From: Paludibacteraceae bacterium
GTDB taxonomy: Bacteria; Bacteroidota; Bacteroidia; Bacteroidales; Paludibacteraceae
Length of the DNA: 64,000 bases
Reading direction: 5' to 3'
Assembly: GCA_017937025.1 (NCBI GenBank)
Contig: JAGBEJ010000003.1
Location: 95,621-159,620 of the forward strand
Part shown: positions 17,213 through 26,897 of the stretch, piece by piece
How the letters are laid out: each line of letters starts with the position of its first letter
Numbering within the stretch: position 1 is the first letter of the stretch
Position numbers and translations under genes: made by a program
Notes under the pieces: generated by a model
What the model saw: only the letters and a program-made list of their open reading frames with translations
The model's database searches: none
Told to the model about the DNA's origin: nothing

Positions 17213-18358
17213 TCACGCATATTTCTTTGCAGACTCTATAATTTTGTCATTCAAAGAATAGATATCGTCAAGTGTTGATATATCATACACTTCCTTAAAA
17301 TCATTATTATCTCCAGGGAAAGCTATTCTCTTGTGGCTTGTGTTATTAAACAAGAAACGACAGATAGGACGACGATTATTGTCATCTGCGAATATAGAAC
17401 AATACGATTGAGCATCTCTCATCGCAATTCTATCAACTGACAGTACTTGTCTCGCAATTGATTTAACTATCAAATAAGCCTCTTTCTCCTCATCTGTTGT
17501 TTCTATTTTTGGCTTTTCGTTCTGATTTTTAGGTTCAGATTCTTCAGGCTCTTTTTGATTGTCTAATTGCTCTTGTTGCTCATTGTTACTTATTGCCGCT
17601 TTTAATCTTGATGAAATAAGCTCATTTATGTACAATGATATTGTTCTCTTAACTAACGGAGTGAAGGTGTCAAGAATTTTCTGCGTAAATGTTCCATTAT
17701 AAACTTGCTTCCCAAAATACTTCACAAGTTCTTGCGAAGGATTAGACAATTCATTATGGATGCATTTCTTTAGTTCATTCATATATTTCAGTTCTTCCGC
17801 AGAACCCAACACATCATCTACGCTAAAGTATGACTTATGGAATTTCTTAAGTTCTTCTATCTGAGAATCTTTCAAATCCAATAAATCCACTGTCATAAAT
17901 GGCTTGTTATCCATTTTATTTGGTGACTCTAAATCTGTATAGAAACGATACTCTATACCATTAGTCAAAATTCCAAACTTAGCCTCCGACACACTGAAAT
18001 ACCTTAACAGTTGTCCTGTCTTCTGTTCTATTTCATCAAGATTCTGTTGCCAATGCTTGCATTCTATCAATATCATAGGTTCACCATCTTTCAGTATGGC
18101 ATAGTCAATCTTCTCCCCTTTCTTTGTTCCTACGTCGCACGTCATTTCAGGAACAACCTCCATTGGATTGAAAACATCATAACCAAGAGCTTGCAGCATT
18201 GGCACTATCAAAGACATTTTTGTCGCTTCCTCTGTCTGAAGATTGTCCTTGATTTTTTCTATCCTTTCAACTATCTGCTGAATACTATCTTTGAAATCCA
18301 TAATGTCTTTTTTTGCGTTTTTACTTAATAAACTTTGAAGCTTCGTTATATCCATCAA
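17213..18358 (-). CDS. Type I restriction HsdR N-terminal-like nuclease domain protein
   Basis: 381 aa, not a complete restriction subunit. Residues about 25-165 match the HsdR_N/DUF4268-like PD-(D/E)XK fold: GEKIDYAILKDGEPMILIECKHW supplies Asp, Glu and Lys of the active site, with GILTNGIEYRFYTD after it. A low-complexity Glu/Gln/Asn linker (about 268-295) precedes a C-terminal domain of about 85 residues. No helicase, HsdM or HsdS nearby. The start overlaps the preceding gene by 38 bases; ATG 18301 (MDFKDS) would avoid the overlap. More AT-rich than its surroundings. Role unproven; defence is possible. Confidence 0.75.
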   Translation of the reverse strand: MMDITKLQSLLSKNAKKDIMDFKDSIQQIVERIEKIKDNLQTEEATKMSLIVPMLQALGYDVFNPMEVVPEMTCDVGTKKGEKIDYAILKDGEPMILIECKHWQQNLDEIEQKTGQLLRYFSVSEAKFGILTNGIEYRFYTDLESPNKMDNKPFMTVDLLDLKDSQIEELKKFHKSYFSVDDVLGSAEELKYMNELKKCIHNELSNPSQELVKYFGKQVYNGTFTQKILDTFTPLVKRTISLYINELISSRLKAAISNNEQQEQLDNQKEPEESEPKNQNEKPKIETTDEEKEAYLIVKSIARQVLSVDRIAMRDAQSYCSIFADDNNRRPICRFLFNNTSHKRIAFPGDNNDFKEVYDISTLDDIYSLNDKIIESAKKYA

Positions 18359-19238
18359 TATTTATCTTGAATTGATATACTCCACCCATTCCCCAGCTAC
18401 TGTAATTTTCAATATTTCCTACCAAAGAACCCTCTTGCTGTAACAATGCCATCATCTTCTGTCCAAAATCAATTGTCTTGTGCACATTCACACAACCGCT
18501 GCCATCAACATAACATTTGCTTTCCAAAACTTCACCTTTGGCATCCTTTATTTTAAGTGTACATTGTGTGTTTTCATTTAAAATATTGATTCCATATTTA
18601 GCCAATTTTATAGAAACGCACTGAGAATCAACAAAAAGATAACTATAGTAATCTGAATAGACATTATCATTTGAAGTCCCTGTTCCTTGGACACAGATAT
18701 ATTTCTCATTACTTGCCTCGCCAAATTCATCCATATATGACTTTAGTTCCCAAAGTCCAGTCTTCAATGACAATTTTAAATCAACAGGCTTACCTGAATC
18801 ATCACCGACTAAATTACCTTCTTCATTTATTCTTTGTACAGCTCTATTATAAATGAAATCCTCATATTTCACATTCTCATAAATCTTTCCCTTCTTATCC
18901 TGCTCATATTCCTCTTTTGTCATATATACAGAATCTGACAACAGAGAAAATGACTCATACGCATTATTTTGGTTTATCATATATATATACTCGTATTTAG
19001 GAGCTATATCGAATGGTAATTTCGACGTTACCTCTGTAAGCACATGGAAAATACATAACGAATCACTTAAGAAGACTTTGTTTTTTTCAATTTTAGAAAC
19101 TGAGCTGTTTATACTCTTATCCAATTTCTTTTCTAACGCATCTTCTGCATCGCCTTCTATTCCAGAAGTTTTGCTACACGATGAAGAAAAAATGGCTAAG
19201 CCTAACGCCATACACACAAATAGAATTCTTTTTTTCAT
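18321..19238 (-). CDS. Hypothetical lipoprotein
   Basis: 305 aa, family not recognised. Signal peptide with lipobox FSSSC (Cys 21), then a mature part rich in Lys, Ser and Tyr with an unremarkable mixed alpha/beta pattern and two Cys near residue 239-249 (SKCYVDGSGC). It overlaps the downstream nuclease gene, suggesting a shared transcript. Strongly AT-rich codon use compared with the neighbouring pyrG. Confidence 0.7.
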   Translation of the reverse strand: MKKRILFVCMALGLAIFSSSCSKTSGIEGDAEDALEKKLDKSINSSVSKIEKNKVFLSDSLCIFHVLTEVTSKLPFDIAPKYEYIYMINQNNAYESFSLLSDSVYMTKEEYEQDKKGKIYENVKYEDFIYNRAVQRINEEGNLVGDDSGKPVDLKLSLKTGLWELKSYMDEFGEASNEKYICVQGTGTSNDNVYSDYYSYLFVDSQCVSIKLAKYGINILNENTQCTLKIKDAKGEVLESKCYVDGSGCVNVHKTIDFGQKMMALLQQEGSLVGNIENYSSWGMGGVYQFKINIDGYNEASKFIK

Positions 19239-19274
19239 AACCTATATATTTTAAAAATTAAACATCCTGTACAT

Positions 19275-19421
19275 AAAAAAAACGCAGACAAACTTTGGGT
19301 TTATCTGCATCTCAGGTCTTCGACTACCTATGTACACTATATACCAAAAGAATGTCCACGTTAACGTGGACGTCTTCGCTATATCTACGTGTACAATTCA
19401 AATTGTCGAAGTTTGAGATGC
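19275..19421. repeat. Long imperfect inverted repeat centred on an 18-bp perfect palindrome
   Basis: Arms GCATCTCA...CTTCGAC (19307-19324) and GTCGAAG..TGAGATGC (19405-19421) pair; TGTACA occurs in both arms (19331-19336, 19390-19395); the centre is the perfect palindrome GTCCACGTTAACGTGGAC (19354-19371). Adjacent is a second hairpin, GCAGACAAAC/GTTTATCTGC (19284-19308), flanked by an A-run, which on the minus strand reads as a Rho-independent terminator. A 28-codon frame (19330-19416, starting MYTIYQKNVHVNVDV) spans it. I believe similar sequences occur dispersed in Bacteroides genomes (recollection, not checked). Likely a small palindromic mobile or RNA element. Confidence 0.6.
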
Positions 19422-19681
19422 AAGAGATTTTAGCAAATACGCCAATTATGTCTATGTTTCTACTGCTTTTTTCTGTTTCTTATGTATGCTTTTGTTTTGC
19501 GAATTAAGTATTGTCAAATATAATGAAAAAGGTAATTAGCGACAACATCTAAAAGAAATTAAAGGGCGGAGAGTTTCAACAAAGTAATTGAAAAATGACT
19601 TATCTTTGTGTTTTTGTAATATAGCGCTGAATACGCAAAACAGCATAAACACAAGCAACATACATAAAATCATATAAAAAG
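19422..19681. other. Spacer and pyrG promoter region
   Basis: No gene seen. A -7 element TATCTTTG at 19601-19608 probably starts the pyrG transcript; no clear -33 partner is present. Confidence 0.45.
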
Positions 19682-21277
19682 GTGAAAGAGACAAAGTACA
19701 TTTTCGTGACAGGAGGAGTAGTTTCCTCATTAGGAAAAGGCATAACAGCGGCTTCGCTCGGAAGACTGCTGCTGGCAAGAGGTTTCAAGGTAACAAACCA
19801 GAAGCTCGACCCATACATCAACGTTGACCCAGGAACGCTTAACCCTTATGAGCACGGAGAATGCTACGTAACCACCGACGGATATGAATCGGACTTGGAC
19901 CTCGGACACTACGAGAGATTCCTCGACATACAGACCACAAGATACAACAACCTGACTACCGGCCGTGTTTACCAGACCGTGATAAACAAGGAGAGACGCG
20001 GCGACTTCCTCGGCAAGACAGTGCAGATAATCCCTCACATCACCGACGAGATAAAGAGCAACATACTGCAGCTGGGCAAGGAGAACGATTTCGACTTCGT
20101 GATAACTGAAATCGGAGGCGTGGTTGGCGACATCGAGTCGCTGCCTTTCATCGAGGCTGTGAGACAGCTGAAGTACGAGCTGGGCAAGAACTGCCTTTTC
20201 ATACACTTGACATACGTGCCATTCATAGCCGCAGCCAAGGAGCTGAAGACCAAGCCTACACAGCACTCTGTGAAGACACTCCAGCAGGAGGGAATACAGC
20301 CAGACATCATCGTGCTGAGAACCGAGCATGAGATTTCTGACGACGTGAAGCGCAAGGTTTCGCAGTTCTGCAACGTGTCGGTTGACGCGGTTATCGAGTC
20401 GATGGACTGCTCTACTATATATGAGTGCCCAATAAAGATGCAGGAAGAGAAACTCGACACTGTAGTGCTGAGCAAACTCGGAATGGAAATCCCAGAGGCA
20501 GACATGACAGAGTGGAACAAGTATCTGGACCGCATGAAGAACGCCAAGAGAAAGGTGAAAATCGCTCTCGTGGGCAAATACGTTCAGCTGCAGGACGCCT
20601 ACAAGTCAATCGCAGAGTCGCTCATCCACGCATGCACATACAACGACTGCAAGCTGGAGCTGAAGTACGTGTCTTCCGAGGAGCTGACCAACGAGAACGT
20701 AGAGGAGATGCTGGCCGACAAGGAAGGAATCATCGTGGCTCCAGGATTCGGCAGCAGAGGAATAGAAGGCAAGTTCGTGGCACTGAGATACGCAAGAGAG
20801 AACAACATCCCTTGCCTCGGAATCTGCCTCGGAATGCAGTGCATGGCTATAGAATTCGCGCGCAACGTGCTCGGATACGCCGACGCGAACTCAACAGAGA
20901 TAGACCCAACAACAAGACACAACATCGTTGACATAATGGACGAGCAGAAGAACGTGCTGAACCTCGGCGGAAGCATGAGACTCGGCGCATACGACTGCAA
21001 GCTGAAGGAAGGCACTTTGGCGCACAAGGTCTATGGACAGGACGTTGTGAAGGAACGCCACCGCCACAGATTCGAGTTCAACAGCGAATACAGGGAGCAG
21101 TTCGAGAAGGCCGGCATGGTCTGCTCGGGCGAGAACCCAGACACCGGACTCGTAGAGGTAATCGAGTACCCTAAGAACAAGTTCTTCCTCGGAACACAGT
21201 TCCACCCAGAATACAGTTCAACAGTGCTCAAGCCAAGTCCGCTGTTCGTGTCATTCATCAAGACTATAATAAGCTAA
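19682..21277 (+). CDS. pyrG: CTP synthase
   Basis: 531 aa. Makes CTP from UTP with glutamine. N-terminal synthase domain (YIFVTGGVVSSLGKGITAASL; KLDPYINVDPGTLNPYEHGE) and C-terminal class I glutamine amidotransferase domain with nucleophile in CLGICLGMQCM and the His/Glu pair in GTQFHPEYSS. The start codon is GTG (19682), since no ATG gives the conserved KETKYIFVTGG N-terminus. Confidence 0.97.
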   Translation: MKETKYIFVTGGVVSSLGKGITAASLGRLLLARGFKVTNQKLDPYINVDPGTLNPYEHGECYVTTDGYESDLDLGHYERFLDIQTTRYNNLTTGRVYQTVINKERRGDFLGKTVQIIPHITDEIKSNILQLGKENDFDFVITEIGGVVGDIESLPFIEAVRQLKYELGKNCLFIHLTYVPFIAAAKELKTKPTQHSVKTLQQEGIQPDIIVLRTEHEISDDVKRKVSQFCNVSVDAVIESMDCSTIYECPIKMQEEKLDTVVLSKLGMEIPEADMTEWNKYLDRMKNAKRKVKIALVGKYVQLQDAYKSIAESLIHACTYNDCKLELKYVSSEELTNENVEEMLADKEGIIVAPGFGSRGIEGKFVALRYARENNIPCLGICLGMQCMAIEFARNVLGYADANSTEIDPTTRHNIVDIMDEQKNVLNLGGSMRLGAYDCKLKEGTLAHKVYGQDVVKERHRHRFEFNSEYREQFEKAGMVCSGENPDTGLVEVIEYPKNKFFLGTQFHPEYSSTVLKPSPLFVSFIKTIIS

Positions 21278-21323
21278 GAAACAAAATACAAAACGCTATA
21301 AAACAAAGCCCAAGCATATACTT

Positions 21324-23258
21324 ATGGACAAAAACACCATCATCGGATTCTCGCTCATAGCATTGCTTCTGTTCGGATTCTCATACCTCAACCGCCCTTC
21401 CGAGGAGGAACTGGAGCAGCAGAGGAGAGCTCAGGAAGAGCAATTAATGGCTGAAGCCGACAGAAAAGCCGACAGTCTGGCAACCGTGCAAAACGACAGC
21501 ATCGCGCTAAGCGAGAGCATCAACGCAGAAAGCGCAGACAGCATCGCAACCGAGAAGTTCGGAGCTTTTGCCAGCGCAGCCACAGCCAAGGATTCGGCAT
21601 ACACAATCGAGAACAACAAGATACGCCTTGTGATAAGCTCGAAGGGCGGACAGCTCAAGTCGGTAGAAGTCAAGAACTTCAAGACAAACTCTCAAGAGCC
21701 CCTAGTACTGTTCAACGCCGAGAAGGACGGCACCGACTTCAACCTGACGCTCACCACCAAGAACGACAGAGTCGTAGAGACAAGAGACCTGAACTTCGAG
21801 CCTGTAGGATTCAACGCCATAGAGGCGAAGGTGACAAAGGGCGGAAGAGCATTCACCTTCCGACTGACAGCTGCCGACGGTTCGTACCTCGACTACATCT
21901 ACACACTCAATGCCGACGACTACATGGTGGGATTCGCAGTGAAGCCTCACGGCATGCAGAACACGCTGAAGACCAACTCGAGCACGGTGGACCTGACATG
22001 GCACTCGAAAATCAAGCAGCAAGAGAGAAGCAAGAAGTTCGAGGACCGCTACGCAAGCATCTACTACAAGCCTACGTCCGACGACGTCGATGACCTCTCG
22101 GCTTCGTCGAACGACAGTGAGGACATAACCACAAAGGTAAGATGGATCGCATTCAAGGACCAATTCTTCTCAAGCATCCTGATAGCCGACAACGACTTCG
22201 CTTCAGCTAAAATCGAGAGCAAGAAGATAGAAGACGACCCTAACTACCTGAAAGAGTACACAGCGAACATACTGATGCCGCTCGACGTGGCAGGCAACAG
22301 CGCCACAAACATGCGCTTCTACTTCGGCCCTAACAAATACAAGGAGCTGAAGGCATACGACAAAGACGTGGACAGCGACAAGAAGCTGCACCTCGACGAG
22401 ATAGTGCCGCTGGGCTGGACAATCTTCGGATGGATAAACAAGTACGCCGTAATTCCGATATTCGACTTCTTCAGCAAGTACATATCATCATACGGCATCA
22501 TCATCCTGATAATGACAATCATAATAAAGATTGTGCTGTTCCCGCTGACCTACAAGTCGTACCTCTCTACAGCCAAGATGAGAGTGCTCAAGCCACAGAT
22601 CGAGGAGATAAACAAGAAATACGCGTCAGCCAAGCCACAAGAGAAGCAGGCTGCCACTATGCAGCTGTACAGGCAGGCCGGCGTGAACCCTATGGGCGGA
22701 TGTCTGCCAATGCTGTTGCAGATGCCTATCCTGTTCGCCATGTTCACATTCTTCCCTGCGGCCTTCGAGCTTCGCCAGCAGAGCTTCCTGTGGGCCGAGG
22801 ACTTGTCGTCGTACGACGCGATAGTTGAATGGAGCGCACAGATACCGTTCATCACCAACTACTTCGGCAACCACCTGTCCCTGTTCTGCTTGCTCATGAC
22901 AGTGACAAACATCATATACACATACATAAATATGAAGACGACCGACACCGGACAAAACCAGATGCCGGGAATGAAGCTGATGATGTACTTCATGCCGCTG
23001 ATGTTCCTCTTCATATTCAACGACTACGCATCAGGTCTGAGCTACTACTACTTCATATCGACACTGATAACAATAGCGCAGACACTGCTGTTCAGAGCGT
23101 TCGTCAACGAGGAGAAGCTGCTCGCACAGCTCCGCGAAAACGCCAAGAACCCTAAGAAGCAGAAGAAGTCGAAATTCATGCAGCGACTGGAGGAGATGCA
23201 GAAACAGCAACTCGAGTACCAGCGCCAGCAAGCCAAGGAAAGAGCAAAGAGAAGATAA
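21324..23258 (+). CDS. yidC: Membrane protein insertase YidC/Oxa1
   Basis: 644 aa. An N-terminal transmembrane anchor (residues 5-22), a large periplasmic beta-supersandwich domain (about 75-350), and the conserved five-helix insertase core (about 370-610; YKSYLSTAKMRVLKPQI, AGVNPMGGCLPMLLQMPILFAMF) with a basic Gln/Lys/Arg tail for ribosome contact. It inserts inner membrane proteins with or without Sec. 46 bp after pyrG, likely co-transcribed. Confidence 0.96.
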   Translation: MDKNTIIGFSLIALLLFGFSYLNRPSEEELEQQRRAQEEQLMAEADRKADSLATVQNDSIALSESINAESADSIATEKFGAFASAATAKDSAYTIENNKIRLVISSKGGQLKSVEVKNFKTNSQEPLVLFNAEKDGTDFNLTLTTKNDRVVETRDLNFEPVGFNAIEAKVTKGGRAFTFRLTAADGSYLDYIYTLNADDYMVGFAVKPHGMQNTLKTNSSTVDLTWHSKIKQQERSKKFEDRYASIYYKPTSDDVDDLSASSNDSEDITTKVRWIAFKDQFFSSILIADNDFASAKIESKKIEDDPNYLKEYTANILMPLDVAGNSATNMRFYFGPNKYKELKAYDKDVDSDKKLHLDEIVPLGWTIFGWINKYAVIPIFDFFSKYISSYGIIILIMTIIIKIVLFPLTYKSYLSTAKMRVLKPQIEEINKKYASAKPQEKQAATMQLYRQAGVNPMGGCLPMLLQMPILFAMFTFFPAAFELRQQSFLWAEDLSSYDAIVEWSAQIPFITNYFGNHLSLFCLLMTVTNIIYTYINMKTTDTGQNQMPGMKLMMYFMPLMFLFIFNDYASGLSYYYFISTLITIAQTLLFRAFVNEEKLLAQLRENAKNPKKQKKSKFMQRLEEMQKQQLEYQRQQAKERAKRR

Positions 23259-23266
23259 GAGCAAGA

Positions 23267-23300
23267 GCCGCGGTTAAACAAAATCGCGGCTTTTCTTTTT
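23267..23300 (+). terminator. Terminator of pyrG-yidC
   Basis: GCCGCG (23267-23272) pairs with CGCGGC (23285-23290), followed by TTTTCTTTTT. Confidence 0.85.
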
Positions 23301-23370
23301 TATACCGTCAGCAGGCGCAATAGATTTTCGCCTACTACAAAGCAAAAAAGTCAAGAAAAAGCCAAATTCT

Positions 23371-23400
23371 TTGTTTTGTATAAAAAAAGGCGTATATTTG
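23371..23400 (+). promoter_or_regulatory. Promoter of tRNA-Gln
   Basis: TTG (23371-23373), 19-base spacer, TATATTTG (23393-23400): exact consensus. It lies 27 bases before the tRNA. Confidence 0.75.
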
Positions 23401-23427
23401 CACCCGCTTAGATAAAGCAAAACATAC

Positions 23428-23498
23428 TGACCTATGGTGTAACGGTAGCACTACAGATTCTGGTTCTGTCTGTCTGGGTTCGAATCCTAGTAGGTCAA
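23428..23498 (+). tRNA. tRNA-Gln (anticodon CUG)
   Basis: Cloverleaf of 71 nt: acceptor TGACCTA/TAGGTCA, anticodon stem ACAGA/TCTGT around loop TTCTGGT (anticodon CTG), T-loop GGTTCGAATCC. CCA is not encoded. Confidence 0.95.
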
Positions 23499-23500
23499 CG

Positions 23501-23530
23501 AAAGCCTGAGTTTCCGCTCAGGCTTTTTTA
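23501..23530 (+). terminator. Terminator of tRNA-Gln
   Basis: AAAGCCTGAG pairs perfectly with CTCAGGCTTT, followed by four more T. Confidence 0.9.
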
Positions 23531-23657
23531 TTTGCATTTACTAAAAGAAATGAAATAAATCCCAAAAGCGTATAAACGCCACAGAGTTAGACAACGATAT
23601 GCTTGTTTTTTCTTAAATTTGTATTTTTAATACATAACACAAATAAACAAGCAAGAA

Positions 23658-25001
23658 ATGACACTTGATAATCTTACTGCGATCTCCCCTATCGACGGTC
23701 GCTACCGTGGCAAAGCAGAACAGCTTGCAGAATATTTCTCAGAATTCGCATTAATCAAATACAGAGTAAGAGTAGAGGTTGAGTACTTCATAGCTCTTTG
23801 CGAGTTGCCATTGCCACAACTCAAGGACGTGAACAAGGACGTATTCTCTAAGCTGCGCGATGTTTACAAGAACTTCAGCGAGGCTGACGCGCAGGCAATA
23901 AAGGACATTGAGAAGATAACAAACCACGATGTGAAGGCTGTCGAGTACTTCCTGAAGCAGAAGTTCGACGAGCTGGGTCTGGAGGCGCACAAGGAGTTCA
24001 TCCACTTCGGACTGACATCACAGGACATAAACAACACAGCGTCACCACTGGCACTGAAGGAGGCTCTGAACGAGACATTCTACCCTACAGTGCAGGAGCT
24101 CATCGACAAGCTGCAGGCGCTCGCAAGCGAATGGAAGAACATCCCGATGCTCGCTAAGACTCACGGACAGCCAGCATCGCCAACAAGACTCGGCAAGGAG
24201 TTCGAGGTATTCGTTTCAAGACTCAACGCACAGTTCGAGATACTCAAGAACACTCCAATATCTGCTAAGTTCGGCGGCGCGACAGGCAACTTCAACGCGC
24301 ACCATGTGGCATATCCAAGCATGGACTGGAAAGCATTCGGCAACAAGTTCGTTGAGGAGAAGCTTGGACTCTCGCGCGAGCAGTGGACAACACAGATTTC
24401 AAACTACGACAACCTTGCGGCTGTATTCGACGCCACAAGACGTATAAACACAATCGTGATAGACCTTGACCGCGACATCTGGACTTACATCTCGATGGGA
24501 TATTTCCACCAGCAGATAAAGGCCGGCGAGGTAGGCTCGTCAGCAATGCCGCACAAGGTGAACCCAATCGACTTCGAGAACTCAGAGGGAAACATGGGCA
24601 TAGCAAACGCCGTGCTGCAGTTCCTCGCCCAGAAGCTGCCAGTGTCAAGACTCCAGCGCGACCTGACCGACTCGACAGTGCTGCGTAACACCGGAGTGCC
24701 ATACGCACACGCGATAATCGCAATAAAGAGCACGCTCAAGGGACTCAACAAACTGCTGCTGAACGAGGAGGCGATAAAGAACGACCTGGCAAACACATGG
24801 GCAGTCGTGGCAGAAGGAATACAGACAATACTCCGCCGCGAGGGCTATCCTAAGCCATACGAGGCACTGAAGGCGCTGACACGCACCAACGACACGATAA
24901 ACGAAAAGACGATAGAGGACTTCGTGGAGACACTGAACGTGAGCGACGAGGTTAAAGCCGAACTCAAGGCAATATCGCCATTCAACTACACAGGCATCTA
25001 A
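23658..25001 (+). CDS. purB: Adenylosuccinate lyase
   Basis: 447 aa fumarase/aspartase-superfamily enzyme that acts twice in purine synthesis (SAICAR to AICAR and adenylosuccinate to AMP). Signature GSSAMPHKVNPIDFENSEGN, plus TSQDINNTA and KTHGQPASPTRLG active-site regions. It is the E. coli-like long form. A -7 element TAAATTTG (23614-23621) lies 36 bases upstream. Confidence 0.96.
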   Translation: MTLDNLTAISPIDGRYRGKAEQLAEYFSEFALIKYRVRVEVEYFIALCELPLPQLKDVNKDVFSKLRDVYKNFSEADAQAIKDIEKITNHDVKAVEYFLKQKFDELGLEAHKEFIHFGLTSQDINNTASPLALKEALNETFYPTVQELIDKLQALASEWKNIPMLAKTHGQPASPTRLGKEFEVFVSRLNAQFEILKNTPISAKFGGATGNFNAHHVAYPSMDWKAFGNKFVEEKLGLSREQWTTQISNYDNLAAVFDATRRINTIVIDLDRDIWTYISMGYFHQQIKAGEVGSSAMPHKVNPIDFENSEGNMGIANAVLQFLAQKLPVSRLQRDLTDSTVLRNTGVPYAHAIIAIKSTLKGLNKLLLNEEAIKNDLANTWAVVAEGIQTILRREGYPKPYEALKALTRTNDTINEKTIEDFVETLNVSDEVKAELKAISPFNYTGI

Positions 25002-25034
25002 AACAAGAACACTGACCCTCCCACAGGAAGAAGA

Positions 25035-26879
25035 ATGAAAAACTTTATAATTCTGGTACGCAGATTCCTGCCTAACTACAAGAGATACGTATTGGGTAAC
25101 ATTATCTGCAACGTGCTTTCGACCATCTTCAGCTTGTTCTCTTTCGGAACCATAATTCCAATCCTGCAGATACTGTTCGGTATGGAAAGCGGCGCGAAGG
25201 AGTACATAGACTGGTCGTTTTCATCTTCCATGGGAGAGATAGGCGCGGCGCTGAAAAACAACGTCTCGTTCTACATACAGCAGTACATAGCCGAGGAAGG
25301 CGCATCGATGACACTGCTTTACCTCGGACTGTTCCTCGTGGTGATGACGTTCCTGAAGACGGGAACCGCATTCCTCGCAGGATATTTCCTGACACCGATA
25401 CAGTACGGCGTTCTGCGCGACTTGAGAAAGTCGCTGTTCGACAAGGTGCTGAGCCTGCCACTGAGTTTCTTCTCGGAGGAGCATAAGGGCGACATAATAG
25501 CCAGAATGACAACCGACGTGGCAGAGATAGGCAACTCCATAATGTCGTCGCTTGAATCTATGTTCAAGAACCCGATAATGGTGGTCATCTATTTCGTTGT
25601 GCTCGTTACCATCTCATGGCAGCTGACAGTGTTCGCGCTGCTGCTGTTGCCTATAGCCGGCGGTCTGATAGGATACATAGGCAAGACGCTGAAAAAGAAG
25701 TCGCTGCTCGGACAGACACAGACCGGTCAGATGCTCAGCCAGATAGAGGAGACTCTCGGCGGACTGAGGATCATCAAGGCATTCAACGCAGAGCACAAAG
25801 TTTCGGCTAAGTTCGAAGAGATAAACGACACGGTGAGAAAGACCTTCATAAAGATGAACCGCAAGTACATACTCGCCCACCCTGTGTCTGAGTTCCTCGG
25901 CACATTCATCATCGTGGCAGTGCTGTGGTACGGCGGAACGCTCATCCTGAACACCGAGGGCCGCACGATAATCACAGCGCCTGAGTTCATCTATTATCTC
26001 GTGATATTCTACAGCATCATAAACCCTGTGAAGGATATTTCAAGAGCATCGTACACCATACAAAAGGGAATGGCGTCGCTGGAGAGAGTGGATTTCATAC
26101 TCAACACCGAGAACAACATCAAGCAGCGCCCAGACGCGATAAGCCTGCCTAAGTTCAACGAGAAAATCGAGTTCCAGCACGTGTTCTTCAAATACACCGA
26201 CAACTGGGTGCTGAACGACATAAACCTGACGATAAAGAAAGGACAGACCGTGGCACTCGTAGGCCAGTCTGGCTCCGGAAAATCCACGATGGTCGATCTC
26301 GTGCCTCGATTCTACGACATACAGGAAGGCAGCATAAAGATAGACGACGTGGACGTGCGCGACATCAAGATACACGACCTGAGAGGCTTGATGGGCAATG
26401 TGAACCAGGAGGCGATTCTCTTCAACGACACGTTCTTCAATAACATAACATTCGGAGTGAAAAACCCGACGATGGAAGACGTCGTAGCGGCTGCCAAGAT
26501 AGCCAACGCCCACGACTTCATCATGGCGACTCCGGACGGATACAACACCAACATAGGCGACCGCGGCGGCAAGCTGTCCGGCGGACAGAGACAGCGCATC
26601 TCCATAGCGCGCGCCATACTCAAGAATCCGCCGATACTCATCCTCGACGAGGCGACATCGGCACTGGACACAGAGTCGGAGAAGCTCGTACAGGAGGCTA
26701 TCGACAACCTGATGAAGAACAGGACTTCGATAATCGTTGCGCACCGACTCTCGACTATCAAGAACGCTGACATAATCTGCGTGATGCACGATGGCGTAAT
26801 CGTGGAGCAAGGCAAGCACGACGACCTGATAGCCCTGAACGGATACTACAAGCGACTGTGCGACATGCAGTCGTTCTAA
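25035..26879 (+). CDS. ABC exporter, fused permease-ATPase (MsbA-like)
   Basis: 614 aa half-transporter. Six transmembrane helices in residues 20-340 and a C-terminal nucleotide-binding domain: Walker A GQSGSGKST (about 409-417), LSGGQRQRISIARAIL, Walker B LILDEATSALD, H-loop VAHRLSTI. Probably a homodimeric lipid, lipid A or drug exporter; MsbA function is plausible but not demonstrated. 33 bp after purB. Confidence 0.92.
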   Translation: MKNFIILVRRFLPNYKRYVLGNIICNVLSTIFSLFSFGTIIPILQILFGMESGAKEYIDWSFSSSMGEIGAALKNNVSFYIQQYIAEEGASMTLLYLGLFLVVMTFLKTGTAFLAGYFLTPIQYGVLRDLRKSLFDKVLSLPLSFFSEEHKGDIIARMTTDVAEIGNSIMSSLESMFKNPIMVVIYFVVLVTISWQLTVFALLLLPIAGGLIGYIGKTLKKKSLLGQTQTGQMLSQIEETLGGLRIIKAFNAEHKVSAKFEEINDTVRKTFIKMNRKYILAHPVSEFLGTFIIVAVLWYGGTLILNTEGRTIITAPEFIYYLVIFYSIINPVKDISRASYTIQKGMASLERVDFILNTENNIKQRPDAISLPKFNEKIEFQHVFFKYTDNWVLNDINLTIKKGQTVALVGQSGSGKSTMVDLVPRFYDIQEGSIKIDDVDVRDIKIHDLRGLMGNVNQEAILFNDTFFNNITFGVKNPTMEDVVAAAKIANAHDFIMATPDGYNTNIGDRGGKLSGGQRQRISIARAILKNPPILILDEATSALDTESEKLVQEAIDNLMKNRTSIIVAHRLSTIKNADIICVMHDGVIVEQGKHDDLIALNGYYKRLCDMQSF

Positions 26880-26897
26880 CTCCTAGCGACACCGCGG

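Noticed and set aside
19330..19416. 28-residue peptide (MYTIYQKNVHVNVDV...) as a gene
   Set aside because: It lies entirely within the inverted repeat, and its codons mirror the palindrome, so structure rather than coding explains the conservation.
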